Positions 5,523-5,821 of a DNA stretch of 5,821 nt are shown here, piece by piece. The notes beneath the pieces were generated by a model. The model was not told the DNA's origin. It was given only the letters and a program-made list of their open reading frames with translations, and made no database searches. A program made the translations under genes and the position numbers. The stretch's first letter is position 1, and each line of letters starts with the position of its first letter. This stretch comes from CAYZUE01 sp964481825 (GTDB lineage Archaea; Hydrothermarchaeota; Hydrothermarchaeia; Hydrothermarchaeales; JALUUU01), in the NCBI GenBank assembly GCA_964481825.1, contig CAYZUE010000067.1, forward strand, positions 1 through 5,821. The letters run 5' to 3'.

Positions 5523-5821
5523 TTAAGCATTTTCCTCTCTTAAACCTTTGATACGTTTTAATTTGAAAAAGTTTTCTCTTTCCATCTCATCAAGCCGCAT
5601 TTTAATATATTTAACTGTTCCATTTAGCCGGGGTATTACAATATTTTCCAGTGCGTTTACCCGGCGTTTTGTACTTTCAATTTCCTCGGCTAAAAGACGT
5701 ATAGATTTCTCAATCTCGGCTAGTTGAACAACTGATTTTAAGGCTTCTTCGAATTCAGTTGCTGCTACGTCAAGTTGTGCTGATGTATCGATTAAACCAT
5801 ACCCTCTCTCTAAGATATTCC
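5523..5821 (-). CDS. atpD: A-type ATP synthase subunit D, C-terminal part; 5' end outside window
   Basis: Subunit D is the central-stalk rotor subunit of the archaeal A1Ao (V-like) ATP synthase, linking the A3B3 head to the membrane ring. Ninety-eight C-terminal residues are visible, about half of the roughly 200-residue family length, with no start codon within the window. The frame begins NILERGYGLIDTSAQLD and continues with a long charged helix (AEIEKSIRLLAEEIESTKRR). It then shows the hallmark C-terminal segments RVNALENIVIPRL, TVKYIKMRLDEMERENFF and KLKRIKGL, and ends REENA. The helix is the second strand of the antiparallel coiled coil typical of V/A-type D subunits. This gene is the strongest evidence for an archaeal host. 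It reads leftward toward a T-tract, and no other atp gene follows it, so it appears to end its operon here. Some bacteria also have V/A-type ATPases, so the archaeal call rests on this gene plus the NurA-HerA pair. Confidence 0.93.
   Translation of the reverse strand, partial: NILERGYGLIDTSAQLDVAATEFEEALKSVVQLAEIEKSIRLLAEEIESTKRRVNALENIVIPRLNGTVKYIKMRLDEMERENFFKLKRIKGLREENA

Noticed and set aside
1..5821. CRISPR array, tRNA, rRNA or insertion sequence
   Set aside because: No regularly spaced repeats, cloverleaf-like conserved boxes, rRNA segments or transposase motifs were seen on either strand.

Overview
The window reads as a chromosomal piece of an AT-rich archaeon, most likely a euryarchaeon in the broad sense. 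The key evidence lies at the right edge. A reading frame with no start inside the window gives the C-terminal 98 residues of an archaeal A-type (V-like) ATP synthase subunit D, with the family's conserved tail pieces RVNALE, VIPRL, MRLDEMERENFF and LKRIK. The left edge carries the two terminal membrane subunits of a complex I-type enzyme (NuoM/FpoM and NuoN/FpoN). Together they suggest a respiring or methyl-metabolising archaeon with a proton- or sodium-pumping Nuo/Fpo/Fqo complex and an A-type ATP synthase. I cannot fix the genus from the sequence.

Layout, left to right. Positions 1-677 (+) hold the C-terminal part of nuoM/fpoM. Positions 679-2100 (+) hold complete nuoN/fpoN, one base after nuoM. 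Positions 2103-2540 (+) hold a 145-residue HAD-superfamily phosphatase-like protein two bases after nuoN, probably the last gene of that transcript. A gap of about 100 bases (2541-2642) separates it from two genes read from the minus strand: a HerA-type hexameric ATPase/translocase (2643-4256) and, upstream of it in transcription, a NurA-domain nuclease (4258-5247, or to 5259 with the first ATG). These two are one base apart and surely co-transcribed. Positions 5248-5522 are mostly non-coding and AT-rich, with a T-rich terminator signal, a weak TATA-like element, an 11-bp palindrome and a doubtful small open frame. The minus-strand atpD fragment (5523-5821) closes the window.

How the genes fit together. 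The two flanks are the 3' ends of two bioenergetic operons facing each other: complex I pumps ions and the ATP synthase uses the gradient. The NurA-HerA pair sits in the space between them. NurA (nuclease) and HerA (DNA-translocating ATPase) form a physical complex in archaea that resects DNA ends with Mre11-Rad50. Here there is no mre11 or rad50 next to the pair, and the HerA P-loop is non-canonical (GMSGLGTKTS, with Thr between the last Gly and the Lys). The pair therefore looks like a stand-alone accessory module, possibly for genome defence or mobile-element processing, rather than the housekeeping resection operon. That functional reading is inference. The family assignments of both genes are well supported by motifs.
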